Positions 6,221 through 12,894 of a stretch of 13,909 nucleotides of DNA are shown here, in pieces. Numbering within the stretch: the first letter of the stretch is position 1; each line of letters opens with the position of its first letter. The notes under the pieces were generated by a model. The model searched no databases. It saw nothing but the letters and a program-made list of their open reading frames with translations, and was not told the origin of the DNA. The stretch lies in NCBI RefSeq assembly GCF_000250875.1, contig NZ_JH605013.1, positions 1-13,909 on the forward strand, read 5' to 3'. The stretch comes from Sutterella parvirubra YIT 11816. Lineage in GTDB: Bacteria > Pseudomonadota > Gammaproteobacteria > Burkholderiales > Burkholderiaceae_F. A program made the translations under genes and the position numbers.

Positions 6221-7389
6221 CGCGCGGACTCCAAAATCGCGGCCACGTCCGCGGCCGCCAGGGGGAGAAGCTTCCCGACGGTGCCCGCGCCGCAGCAGCG
6301 GCGGGCGATCTCTTCGGTCGGGCAGTCCTTCGCGCCCAGTTCCTCCAGCGTCTGCGGAAGCCCGATCGAGGCCGTCCACGTGCGGAACTTCGCGATCCCC
6401 AACGCAATCGTCTTCTCCGCCGTTTCCTGCGGCGCGACGCCCATGACGTTCACCGCGAAGGCTTCAAAGCGCGCGGGGCGAAGCGCCGCGACGTAGCGCA
6501 TCCACGCCGGGATCACGACCGAGAGGCCCGTCCCGTGCGTGATCGATTCGCGCCAGCCCGAGATCGCGTGTTCGATCGCGTGGCAGGCCCAGTCCTCTTC
6601 GCGGCCCATGCCGAAGTAGCCGTTGTGCGCGAAGCTCCCCGCCAACCCCGCCTGGCACCAGGCGTCGTAGTTGCTCGGATCCTCATAGACCTTCGGGGCC
6701 GTCTCGATGATCGTGCGCATGGCCGCTTCGGCCTGGCCGTCGACGTACTGGGTGTTTTCGGTCGCGGAGAAGTAGCGCTCCATGATGTGGGAGCACATGT
6801 CCACGAGCCCCGCGCCGATCTGCGTGCGCGGGAGCGTCGCAAAGCGTTCCGGATTGATGAAGGCGGCCTTCGGGCGGATGCACTCGGCGCCGACGCCCGT
6901 CTTCGTTTCGCCGTGCGTGATCACGCAGCGGATCGACTGTTCGGACCCGGCCGCCGGAATCGTGAGCACCGCGTAGATGGGGAGCGCCTTCTCAGCGACG
7001 CGCTTCCCCGTGAAGAAGTCCCAAACGTCCGCCTTCGGGTCGTCGGCGAGCATCAACGCAATCGCCTTCGCCGTGTCGATGACGCTCCCGCCCCCGACCG
7101 CGATCACCGCGGCGGGCGCTTCGCCGCGGAAGGCTTCCGCGGTTTCCTTGACGAACGAGAGCCTGGGATTGGGCTGCACCCCGCCCTTCTCAAAGACCTC
7201 CAGCCCGGCTTCCGTGAGCGAGGCCGTCACGAGCCCGAGGAGGCCCGAACGCTTGGCGGAACCCCCGCCGTAGACGACGAGCACCTTGCCGCCGACGCCC
7301 GTCTGGGCGGCGACGAGGCCGCCGATCTTCGCTTCAGCCGTGCGCCCAAAGACGAGGCGCGTGGGATTGCAGTAGGAAAAGTCGAGCAT
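6217..7389 (-). CDS. Iron-containing alcohol dehydrogenase (YqhD/BDH-like)
   Basis: This 390-aa type III alcohol dehydrogenase belongs to the NAD(P)H-dependent butanol dehydrogenase / YqhD branch and reduces aldehydes to alcohols in the cytoplasm. The nucleotide-binding motif GGGSVIDTAKA is at 99-109, and VVYGGGSAKRSG (38-49) is the usual N-terminal loop. Metal ligands are visible as Asp197 and His201 (GLVDMCSHIMERYF), His270 (WACHAIEHAISGW) and His285 (THGTGLS). The loop between the last two histidines appears one residue longer than in YqhD as I recall it. Length is normal. The ATG has AGAGGA upstream. The gene overlaps the HigA-like gene and follows the RNA methyltransferase by about 100 bases. 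Substrate is unknown; aldehyde detoxification or fermentation are both plausible. Confidence 0.92.
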   Translation of the reverse strand: MLDFSYCNPTRLVFGRTAEAKIGGLVAAQTGVGGKVLVVYGGGSAKRSGLLGLVTASLTEAGLEVFEKGGVQPNPRLSFVKETAEAFRGEAPAAVIAVGGGSVIDTAKAIALMLADDPKADVWDFFTGKRVAEKALPIYAVLTIPAAGSEQSIRCVITHGETKTGVGAECIRPKAAFINPERFATLPRTQIGAGLVDMCSHIMERYFSATENTQYVDGQAEAAMRTIIETAPKVYEDPSNYDAWCQAGLAGSFAHNGYFGMGREEDWACHAIEHAISGWRESITHGTGLSVVIPAWMRYVAALRPARFEAFAVNVMGVAPQETAEKTIALGIAKFRTWTASIGLPQTLEELGAKDCPTEEIARRCCGAGTVGKLLPLAAADVAAILESAR

Positions 7390-7491
7390 GGGGGAGTCCT
7401 CTGAATCTGTGGTGGGTCAAGACAACCCCTGAAGGATACTCCCCCGCGGCCGGAAGAGGAACCGGCAAAAACCGTCTTCCCCGGCCCAATC
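7390..7491. other. Intergenic gap between the RNA methyltransferase and alcohol dehydrogenase genes
   Basis: About 100 bases. On the minus strand a T5 run follows only a 3-bp stem, and further on there is a 5-bp stem GCCGG/CCGGC with a loop of eight. Neither is a convincing terminator. A TATCCT hexamer about 17 bases after TTCCTC is a weak promoter candidate for the dehydrogenase. Whether the dehydrogenase is read through from the lpx cluster cannot be decided from this. Confidence 0.3.
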
Positions 7492-8292
7492 TCAAATCAT
7501 TCGGCGACGCCGGGTCTCAAAGAGGCAGACCGCGGCCGCGGCGCCGACGTTCAAGGACTCGCACGCGGCTTCGATCGGGATGAGGCGCCGCGCATCGGCG
7601 ACGGCGAGAGCGGCGTCGGACACCCCCGGTCCCTCGGCCCCCATGATCCAGGCGACGGGGCCATCCGTCGCCATCGGGGCCGTGAAGAGGTTCTCACCCC
7701 CGCGCGCGTCCGCGGCTAGGATCTGCCCCTTGAACGCGCCCCTGAAGGCTTCGGGCGTCACGCCCTCGAAGATCCGCGCGCCGAAGTGCGCGCCCATCCC
7801 GGCGCGGAGCACCTTCGGGGCCCAGAGCTGCGCGGTGCCCGGAGACGCCGCGATCGTGCGGAAGCCCGCCGCCACCGCGGTGCGGATCAAGGTCCCCGCG
7901 TTCCCCGCATCCTGAATGCCGTCGAGGTAGAGCACGTCCGCGCTCCCGAAGTCGAGCGCGTCCGTCTTCGGGACCGGCATCTCGCACATGATCCCGACGC
8001 CGTGCTCGACGGGCGCCAACTCGTCGTAGAGGCGGTCGGCCAGGACGTAGACGCGGGCGTTCTTCTCCCGCATCAGCGCTTCGGCGAGGTCCAAGGCCTC
8101 GTCCGTCGCGGTCTTCTCTGACAAAAGCACCGCATCGACCGCGATCTTGGGGTTCTCTAGCGCCGACTCGGCCAAATGGATCCCTTCGATCAGGGTCGCG
8201 CCTTCGCGCTTCACCGCGCGGGCTTCCTTCGCGAGCTTCCGCCAGCGCTTCATGCGGGGGTTGGCGTCGCTTTCGATGATGGTTCGGCTCAT
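7492..8292 (-). CDS. TrmH/SpoU-family RNA 2'-O-methyltransferase
   Basis: This 266-aa SPOUT-class enzyme transfers a methyl group from S-adenosylmethionine to a ribose 2'-OH in rRNA or tRNA. The three family motifs are intact: motif 1 LDGIQDAGNAGTLIRTA (123-139), motif 2 IMGAEGPGVS (216-225) and motif 3 ESLNVGAAAAVCLFE (245-259), which form the knotted cofactor site. The N-terminal 110 residues match the substrate-binding domain of 23S rRNA methyltransferases of the RlmB/TsnR type (LIEGIHLAESAL at 34-45). Its ATG directly abuts the TAA of rnhB and has GGAAGAG upstream within rnhB, so the two are coupled. This rnhB-SpoU pairing is common in betaproteobacteria. The exact target nucleotide is not predictable. 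Confidence 0.9.
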   Translation of the reverse strand: MSRTIIESDANPRMKRWRKLAKEARAVKREGATLIEGIHLAESALENPKIAVDAVLLSEKTATDEALDLAEALMREKNARVYVLADRLYDELAPVEHGVGIMCEMPVPKTDALDFGSADVLYLDGIQDAGNAGTLIRTAVAAGFRTIAASPGTAQLWAPKVLRAGMGAHFGARIFEGVTPEAFRGAFKGQILAADARGGENLFTAPMATDGPVAWIMGAEGPGVSDAALAVADARRLIPIEAACESLNVGAAAAVCLFETRRRRMI

Positions 8293-8964
8293 TTACTCTT
8301 CCACTTCGCGGGCTTCGCCCGACGCGAGCATGCTTTTGACGGGTTCAAAGGAGCGGCGGTGCACGGGAAGCACACCCAGCGTGCGGATCGCCTCGATGTG
8401 CGCGGCGGTGCCGTAGCCGGCGTGCTTCGCGAAGCCGTAGCCGGGCCAGCGCTCATCGTAATGCGCGACCAGCTCGTCGCGCGCGGTTTTCGCGAGAATC
8501 GATGCGGCGGAAATGGCCGGCACCTTGGCGTCGCCCTTGACGATCGCCTCGACCGGAACATTCAACCGCGGCGTGCGGTTCCCGTCGACGACGACGCGGG
8601 TGGGCGCGACCTTCAGGCCCTCCACCGCGCGCGTCATCGTCGCCATCGTGCTCTGCAGGATGTTGATGCGGTCGATCTCCTCCACCTCACCCCACGCGAC
8701 GCACCAGGCAAGCGCCTTTTCGCGGATTTCGCGGGCAAGCGCCTCGCGCTTCTTCGCGGTGAGCTTCTTGGAGTCCGCCAACCCTTCGATCGGGCGCGCG
8801 GGATCGAGGATCACCGCGGCCGCGCAGACGGGCCCGGCCAGGGGGCCGCGTCCGGCTTCGTCGACCCCGGCCACGTACCGGTCGGCGTCTTCGCCCCAGA
8901 GCGACCCGCCGAAGAGATCGTCTTCAGCGGGGAGCGGTTGGGCGGTGGAGTTCTTCTTCGGCAT
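8293..8964 (-). CDS. rnhB: Ribonuclease HII
   Basis: This 223-aa RNase HII cleaves the RNA strand of RNA-DNA hybrids and removes single misincorporated ribonucleotides. All four acidic active-site residues are visible: Asp35 and Glu36 in [14 protein letters not shown], Asp127 in VVVDGNR, and Asp145 in [25 protein letters not shown] (62-69) and [12 protein letters not shown] (175-186) are also typical. The open frame extends far upstream, but that part is antisense to lpxB. The ATG at 8962-8964 has AAGGAA just upstream and gives a normal length apart from about 25 extra N-terminal residues. It lies 95 bases downstream of lpxB and abuts the methyltransferase gene. Confidence 0.95.
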   Translation of the reverse strand: MPKKNSTAQPLPAEDDLFGGSLWGEDADRYVAGVDEAGRGPLAGPVCAAAVILDPARPIEGLADSKKLTAKKREALAREIREKALAWCVAWGEVEEIDRINILQSTMATMTRAVEGLKVAPTRVVVDGNRTPRLNVPVEAIVKGDAKVPAISAASILAKTARDELVAHYDERWPGYGFAKHAGYGTAAHIEAIRTLGVLPVHRRSFEPVKSMLASGEAREVEE

Positions 8965-8986
8965 GGGTTCCTTATCAACGACGACG

Positions 8987-9016
8987 CCCGCACGGGCTCC
9001 TGGGCCCCGCACGGGC
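8987..9016. repeat. Two copies of an 11-base repeat in the lpxB-rnhB gap
   Basis: CCCGCACGGGC occurs at 8987-8997 and again at 9006-9016, nineteen bases apart. Each copy is itself close to a small hairpin (CCCG and CGGG arms). The role is unknown; it may be an RNA processing or protein-binding element between the two genes. Confidence 0.5.
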
Positions 9017-9027
9017 GTGGGTTTTGT

Positions 9028-9047
9028 GGCCGGACGGCCGTCCGGCC
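9028..9047. repeat. Perfect 20-base palindrome downstream of lpxB
   Basis: GGCCGGAC and GTCCGGCC flank a central GGCC, so the whole element is self-complementary. On the transcribed minus strand it starts 13 bases past the lpxB stop and could form a stable hairpin, but it is followed by ACAAAACCC and not by a T run. It is more likely an mRNA-stabilising or attenuating stem than a true intrinsic terminator. On the plus strand it follows GTTTTGT. Confidence 0.6.
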
Positions 9048-9059
9048 TCAGAGGGCGTC

Positions 9060-10247
9060 TCAGCGGCCGCCCGCGCGGCGCTTCGTCATCTCCATGATGA
9101 CGTCGGCGGCGAGGTTGGGCGTGTCCGCAATGAGGCTCTCGTGGAGCGCACTGAAGCGTTCCTGGAGTTCCTTGCGGCGGACGTCGTTCGTGATCGCGTC
9201 TTCGAGCGCGTACGAGATCGGGTCGGCTTCGCAGAAGTACTGGAGGAATTCCGGCACGACGTTTTCGCCCAAAAGGATGTTGGGAAGCGAGACGTGGCGG
9301 ATCAACGCCTTCTTCTGCATGATCATGCCGGTCAACGCAGGCATCTTGTAGCCCACCACCATCGGCTTCTTGTAGAGCGCGCACTCCAGCGCCGCGGTGC
9401 CCGAAGCGACCAGCACGGCGTCGGCCGCCTCGATCATGCGGTGGCTCTTCCCGACCGCGATCTTCATGAACTTCGCGAGGCGCGGGCGCAGGCTCGCGTG
9501 GAAGATCACGTCGGCGCGGGCCTTTTCGTCCGCGACGGGGATGAGGACGTGCATGTCGCCCAAGCGGTGGAGCACCTTCTCAACCGCGTCGAAGAAGGCC
9601 GGGCCGCAGCCCTTCACTTCGTCGATGCGAGAGCCCGGCATCAGCGTGACGACGGGAAGGCCGTCGTCCACTTCGAATTCGCGACGGGCACCCATCGTGT
9701 CGGGTTCCATCGGAATGACGTTCGCGAGCGGGTGGCCGACGTATGTCGCGGGGATCCCGGCGCGCTTGTAGAGGTCGACTTCGAAGGGGAAGACGAGAAG
9801 CATGTGGTCGACCGCACGGCGCACGTCCTGGATGCGTTCGGGACGCCAGGCCCAAATAGACGGGCTCACGAAATGCACCACGGGAACGCCCTTGCGGCGA
9901 AGCTTCGCTTCGAGCCCGAGGTTGAAGTCCGGGGCGTCGACGCCCACGAAGACCTGCGGCATCGAGTCGGCGAACCGGCGCACGAGGTCGGAGCGCAGAC
10001 GCACGAGGCGCGGCAGGTGCGAGAGCACCTCGACGTAGCCGCGGACGGAGAGCTCACGGATGTCGTGCCAGGCATGGAACCCCGCCTCGACCATGCGCGG
10101 GCCGCCCACGCCGTACTGCGGCGCGCCCTGCATGCGGCGTGCGACTTCGGGGATGACGAGGCTCGCGATGAAGTCGCCGCTCGCTTCGCCCGCGAGCCAG
10201 ATGGCGCCGTTCTTCTCGGGGGTGGGAACAAGGTGATGGTTGCCCAT
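9060..10247 (-). CDS. lpxB: Lipid-A-disaccharide synthase LpxB
   Basis: This 395-aa glycosyltransferase (family GT19) joins UDP-2,3-diacylglucosamine to lipid X to form the lipid A disaccharide at the inner-membrane surface. Family motifs are all present: LAGEASGD (18-25), VDAPDFN (103-109), [12 protein letters not shown] (128-139), GHPL (171-174), LMPGSR (202-207), [11 protein letters not shown] (281-291) and [16 protein letters not shown] (321-336). The open frame continues upstream into the gap, but the ATG at 10245-10247 with GGAGAG upstream gives the expected length and starts a few residues before the first conserved block. It follows lpxA by 82 bases and is transcribed with it. Confidence 0.97.
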   Translation of the reverse strand: MGNHHLVPTPEKNGAIWLAGEASGDFIASLVIPEVARRMQGAPQYGVGGPRMVEAGFHAWHDIRELSVRGYVEVLSHLPRLVRLRSDLVRRFADSMPQVFVGVDAPDFNLGLEAKLRRKGVPVVHFVSPSIWAWRPERIQDVRRAVDHMLLVFPFEVDLYKRAGIPATYVGHPLANVIPMEPDTMGARREFEVDDGLPVVTLMPGSRIDEVKGCGPAFFDAVEKVLHRLGDMHVLIPVADEKARADVIFHASLRPRLAKFMKIAVGKSHRMIEAADAVLVASGTAALECALYKKPMVVGYKMPALTGMIMQKKALIRHVSLPNILLGENVVPEFLQYFCEADPISYALEDAITNDVRRKELQERFSALHESLIADTPNLAADVIMEMTKRRAGGR

Positions 10248-10285
10248 GCTTCTCTCCAGTAATCTTTCTCGGGGTCTTCTTGGGG

Positions 10286-10307
10286 AATGCTTCGGAAATG
10301 CTTCGGA
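10286..10307. repeat. Tandem 11-base repeat in the lpxA-lpxB gap
   Basis: AATGCTTCGGA occurs twice back to back, a period of about one helical turn. It lies in the leader of lpxB, about 40 bases before its start codon. It could be a tandem protein-binding site, or chance duplication in a non-coding spacer. Confidence 0.6.
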
Positions 10308-10329
10308 AACGGGGTCGCGTCCGGTGTCT

Positions 10330-11121
10330 TCAGCTGCGGATGATGCCGCGCTTCGACGCCGCGACGAATTCGCGGAAGTGGCGGAGTTCCTGCGCGGCCG
10401 CGGGGAATTCGGCTTCAAGCGCTTCGATCTTCGCGAGGGCTTCCTTCAAAATCAGCCCTTCGCGGTAGAGCGCGCCGTAGGCGCGGCGCATCGCGCGCAT
10501 CATCTGGTCGTCCCAGCCCTTGCGGCGAAGCCCCACGATGTTGAGCCCGGCGGGGACGCAGGGGTTCAGGTGACAGATCACATAGGGGGGCACGTCCTGA
10601 AGGACGGCGGAGGCGCCGCCCACCATGGCGTTCCGGCCGATGCGCACGAACTGGTGCACGCCCGTCTGGCCGCCGATGATCGCGGCGTCTTCAACCGTGA
10701 CGTGGCCCGCAAGCGCGACGTTGTTCGCGAGGATCACGTCGTCGCCCACGACGCAGTCGTGCGCGACGTGCGCGTTCGCCATGAAGAGGCCGCGGCTCCC
10801 GACGCGGGTGTGGCCTTCGTCCTGAACGGTCCCGATCGAGAACGTGCAGTTCTCGCGGATCACGTTGTCGTCGCCGATCGTGAGCATCGTGTCTTCGCCC
10901 GCGTACTTCTTGTCCTGCGGACGGCAGCCGATCGAGGAGCCCGCGAAGATTTCGTTGCGGCAGCCGATCGTCGTGCGCCCTTCGACGACGACGTGACTGC
11001 GCAGCACCGTCCCCGCACCGATGCGGACGTCGGGTCCGACGAGGGAGAACGGACCGACGACCACGTCGTCGGCAAGTTCGGCGCGCGGGTCGACCACGGC
11101 GCTCGGATGAATCTGAGCCAT
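10330..11121 (-). CDS. lpxA: UDP-N-acetylglucosamine O-acyltransferase LpxA
   Basis: This 263-aa enzyme performs the first step of lipid A synthesis, moving an (R)-3-hydroxyacyl chain from acyl carrier protein to the 3-OH of UDP-GlcNAc. Residues 1-185 form the hexapeptide-repeat left-handed beta helix (IHPSAVV, IGAGTVL, VGDDVIL and so on). The catalytic base is His121 in NAHVAHDCVVG, corresponding to His125 of E. coli. GCRPQDKKYAGEDTMLTIGDDNVIRE (66-90) and QDVPPYVIC are typical. The C-terminal 75 residues are the helical ACP-binding part. The ATG at 11119-11121 with AGGAAC upstream gives the standard length; a longer frame exists but adds no family sequence. It has its own promoter upstream. 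Confidence 0.97.
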   Translation of the reverse strand: MAQIHPSAVVDPRAELADDVVVGPFSLVGPDVRIGAGTVLRSHVVVEGRTTIGCRNEIFAGSSIGCRPQDKKYAGEDTMLTIGDDNVIRENCTFSIGTVQDEGHTRVGSRGLFMANAHVAHDCVVGDDVILANNVALAGHVTVEDAAIIGGQTGVHQFVRIGRNAMVGGASAVLQDVPPYVICHLNPCVPAGLNIVGLRRKGWDDQMMRAMRRAYGALYREGLILKEALAKIEALEAEFPAAAQELRHFREFVAASKRGIIRS

Positions 11122-11232
11122 TGATGTTCGGTTCCTGAGGTTGGGGGCTTCGGCGCCGGAGCCATGCGTCACGGCGGCGAAACGGAATCGCTTCTGCCCG
11201 AAACTCTAAGTCTTTCGGATTAAGGCGAGGTT

Positions 11233-11243
11233 ATGGCCGCCAT
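11233..11243. promoter_or_regulatory. Inverted repeat overlapping the start side of the lpxA promoter
   Basis: ATGGC and GCCAT flank a single central base. On the minus strand it touches the downstream edge of the TATAAT hexamer, where the transcription start would fall, which is the place for a repressor site. It has the same 5-1-5 layout as the inverted repeat at 11249-11259, with centres 16 bases apart. Confidence 0.45.
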
Positions 11244-11247
11244 TATA
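11242..11247 (-). promoter_or_regulatory. -10 element of the lpxA promoter
   Basis: A perfect TATAAT hexamer reads on the minus strand about 120 bases before the lpxA ATG, in a region otherwise rich in GC. The -35 is unclear: TTTTGC lies 17 bases upstream at 11265-11270 and TTGCGT lies 15 bases upstream, both overlapping the arm of the terminator at 11267-11294. It implies a leader of a little over 110 bases for lpxA. Confidence 0.6.
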
Positions 11248-11248
11248 A

Positions 11249-11259
11249 GGAGCCGCTCC
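11249..11259. promoter_or_regulatory. Inverted repeat in the spacer of the lpxA promoter
   Basis: GGAGC and GCTCC flank one base. It sits between the -10 and the presumed -35 of lpxA, so a bound dimeric regulator would block or remodel the promoter. No known operator consensus was recognised. Confidence 0.45.
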
Positions 11260-11266
11260 AAAACGC

Positions 11267-11294
11267 AAAAGCCCCCGGTTTTTCGGGGACTTTT
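11267..11294 (-). terminator. Intrinsic terminator after the unknown gene upstream of lpxA
   Basis: On the minus strand AAAAGTCCCCG pairs with CGGGGGCTTTT (11 pairs, one of them G-U) around an A-rich loop. The U-rich end of the stem is followed by GCGTTTT. It lies about 65 bases past the stop at 11361 and should separate that gene from lpxA. The A/T-rich stem ends would let it act in both directions. Confidence 0.75.
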
Positions 11295-11360
11295 CGAGGC
11301 GTTTCCGGCGGGCGATTCCGCATACCCCGGAGGGGTACGCGGGCCGCGCCCGGCAGAAAC

Positions 11361-12032
11361 CTACTTGGCGGACGCTTCGGCCTTTTCGGCCTTTTCGGCG
11401 GGCTCCGCGTCCTGCCCTTCGGCTTCGGCCTGGGCCAGCGCGGCGGCCTCTTCAAGGGCGGCCTTCTCCGCCATCTCGGCCTTGACGTGCTCGGGGATGA
11501 TGACGTGCTTCAGGATCTCCGGCCCGTAGCGCTCGGGGAGCGCCTCGACGCACATGCTCTCCAAGGTCTTGTGGCGCTCGGTGAGCACCTCGGGCTGCGC
11601 CCCCATCATGATGGCGCTCGCCTTCTCGAACTCCTCGCGCGTGCTCTGCGCGAAGACCTCAAGGCAGATGTCGACGGTGCCCTGAATGTCGCCCGCGGCT
11701 TCCTTTTGGTCGCGGCGCCCGTAGAAGGCGTCCTCGACGGCGGCGAGCGAGCGCTCAAGCTCCGCCATGATGTCGTCCGCGGCGTCGAAGTTCGCGCAGA
11801 GCGGACCCGTCGCTTCGAAGAGGTAGTTGAGGAAGACGAGGTCGAGCTTGTCGGCCGTGCCGAGGAACATCTTCGTCAGGTGCGACTTCGCGCGTTCGCG
11901 GAGGTACTCCAGCTGCTTCGGCCGCACGGGCAGCGAGCGCAGGAAGGGCGACGCGCGGCGCTTGCGCGCGGTGTCGTGGGCACGGTGGTTGTTCGGCTTC
12001 TTGCGGGAAGACTTCGACTTCGACTTCGGCAT
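11361..12032 (-). CDS. Unrecognised basic/acidic helical protein between fabZ and lpxA
   Basis: I do not recognise this 223-aa protein. It begins with a strongly basic stretch (residues 3-35, rich in Lys, Arg and Ser, with SKSKSSRKK and ARKRR) that could bind nucleic acid or acidic lipids. The middle (38-185) is predicted helical, with DKLDLVFLNYLFEATGP at 61-77 and DIMAELERSLAAVEDAFYGRR at 87-107 as the most ordered-looking parts. The last 35 residues are an Ala/Glu/Lys low-complexity tail with AEKAEKAEA repeats. There is no signal peptide or membrane helix, so it is probably cytoplasmic. The ATG has AGGAAC upstream. The gene has its own promoter and terminator and interrupts the usual fabZ-lpxA adjacency. 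Confidence 0.8.
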   Translation of the reverse strand: MPKSKSKSSRKKPNNHRAHDTARKRRASPFLRSLPVRPKQLEYLRERAKSHLTKMFLGTADKLDLVFLNYLFEATGPLCANFDAADDIMAELERSLAAVEDAFYGRRDQKEAAGDIQGTVDICLEVFAQSTREEFEKASAIMMGAQPEVLTERHKTLESMCVEALPERYGPEILKHVIIPEHVKAEMAEKAALEEAAALAQAEAEGQDAEPAEKAEKAEASAK

Positions 12033-12067
12033 GGACGGATGTTCCTGGTCGAAAAAACTAGGGACGG

Positions 12068-12073
12068 ATTGTA
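12068..12073 (-). promoter_or_regulatory. -10 element before the unknown gene
   Basis: TACAAT reads on the minus strand about 35 bases before the ATG at 12032, which would give a short leader containing the ribosome binding site. No good -35 is visible at 16-18 bases upstream, so this rests on the -10 and its placement. Confidence 0.45.
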
Positions 12074-12227
12074 GCAATCCCGGCGGGTTTCGCCGCCGCA
12101 AATCGGCGCGGAGGCCCGTTCCCGAGCGCCCTGCGGCGCCCTTTCGGGGAAAACGGGGAAAACGCCGACGCGGCTTTGCAACGCCCGTGCGGTCTTCCGG
12201 CCCTTCGAACCGATGTGTTCAAAAACG

Positions 12228-12262
12228 AAACCCTCCGGGCGGCTCGACGGTCCGGAGGGTTT
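12228..12262 (-). terminator. Intrinsic terminator after fabZ
   Basis: On the minus strand AAACCCTCCGG pairs over 11 bases with CCGGAGGGTTT around a 13-base loop, followed by CGTTTTTG. It starts about 20 bases past the fabZ stop and should end the lpxD-fabZ transcript, separating it from the genes downstream. Confidence 0.8.
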
Positions 12263-12281
12263 TGGGGGAGTCGGGTCCCGG

Positions 12282-12740
12282 TTACTTCTTCACGGGGCGG
12301 TACGCGCACATCAGCTGCGCCGAGCAGGCGACCTGGCCGTCGACGCGGGCGACGGCTTCGAAGACGCCCAAACCCAGCTTCTGGCGGATGAACTTCCCTT
12401 CGATGATCAGCTGGTCGCCCGGCTGCACGACGCGCTTGAAGCGGGCGTTGTCAATGCCGGCGAAGTAGAAGAGGCTGTTGTGGCGGTCGACCCCTTCGGG
12501 GAGGCGCGCCAACGCGATGATCGCGCAGGCCTGCGCCATCGCTTCGATCATGAGCACGCCCGGCATGACGGGCACCTGCGGGAAGTGACCGGTGAACTGC
12601 GGTTCGTTCGCCGTGATGTTCTTCACGCAGACGACGCGGTCGAGTTCGTCGGAGAGTTCCAGCACCCGGTCGATCAGAAGGAACGGGTAGCGGTGCGGAA
12701 GCTGCTCCATGATGTCGGTGATGTTCAGGGTCTTGGGCAT
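12282..12740 (-). CDS. fabZ: 3-hydroxyacyl-ACP dehydratase FabZ
   Basis: This 152-aa hot-dog-fold enzyme dehydrates (R)-3-hydroxyacyl-ACP in fatty acid elongation, competing with LpxA and LpxD for the hydroxyacyl substrates. The signature LPHRYPFLLIDRV is at 14-26. The catalytic His52 lies in GHFPQVPVMPGV and Glu66 in MIEAMAQ. FKRVVQPGDQLIIE (101-114) is also typical. Length is normal. The open frame runs further upstream but conserved sequence begins just after the ATG at 12738-12740. The ribosome binding site is weak (GAAGCG). It lies 154 bases downstream of lpxD, a larger gap than is usual for this pair. Confidence 0.97.
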   Translation of the reverse strand: MPKTLNITDIMEQLPHRYPFLLIDRVLELSDELDRVVCVKNITANEPQFTGHFPQVPVMPGVLMIEAMAQACAIIALARLPEGVDRHNSLFYFAGIDNARFKRVVQPGDQLIIEGKFIRQKLGLGVFEAVARVDGQVACSAQLMCAYRPVKK

Positions 12741-12827
12741 TTTCGCTTCAGTGTGGTTTTGGGGTCCTTCGCGCGTTGGGGAAAGGCCCGGATGTCGGTG
12801 TTCGGTCTCTTCGGGTTCCGGAGAAGA

Positions 12828-12849
12828 CGCCCGGGGTTCTCCCCGGGCG
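12828..12849. repeat. Hairpin in the lpxD-fabZ gap
   Basis: CGCCCGGGG and CCCCGGGCG form a perfect 9-bp stem around TTCT. GGAGA and TCTCC further out can extend it across an internal loop. On the transcribed minus strand it is followed by TCTTCTCC, not a T run, so it is more likely an attenuating or mRNA-processing stem than a full terminator. Confidence 0.6.
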
Positions 12850-12860
12850 GCCCGTCTCCG

Positions 12861-12882
12861 CATTGTCGCGCCATTGTCGCCC
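12861..12882. repeat. Tandem 11-base near-repeat in the lpxD-fabZ gap
   Basis: CATTGTCGCGC at 12861-12871 is followed directly by CATTGTCGCCC at 12872-12882 (10 of 11 identical). It begins 12 bases past the lpxD stop. The period is again one helical turn, as in the lpxA-lpxB gap, though the sequence is different. Confidence 0.55.
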
Positions 12883-12894
12883 GTTTGGGGCCGC

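Noticed and set aside
6221..6379. Longer start for the HigA-like gene
   Set aside because: The extra residues are Arg/Gly/Pro-rich shadow sequence inside the dehydrogenase gene. The ATG at 6220 makes a standard ATGA overlap.
6205..7404. 399-codon open frame on the plus strand
   Set aside because: It is antisense to the iron alcohol dehydrogenase and shows Arg-rich, low-information composition with no family motif.
8965..9384. Upstream extension of rnhB that would give a 363-aa protein
   Set aside because: The extension is antisense-frame translation of lpxB and of the gap. The ATG at 8964 has a ribosome binding site and gives a normal RNase HII length.
9024..10262. 412-codon open frame on the plus strand
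   Set aside because: It is antisense to lpxB, whose motifs are all intact on the minus strand.
11383..11400. Repeated TTTTCGGCC units as a possible functional DNA repeat
   Set aside because: They simply encode the repeated Ala-Glu-Lys tail of the unknown protein.
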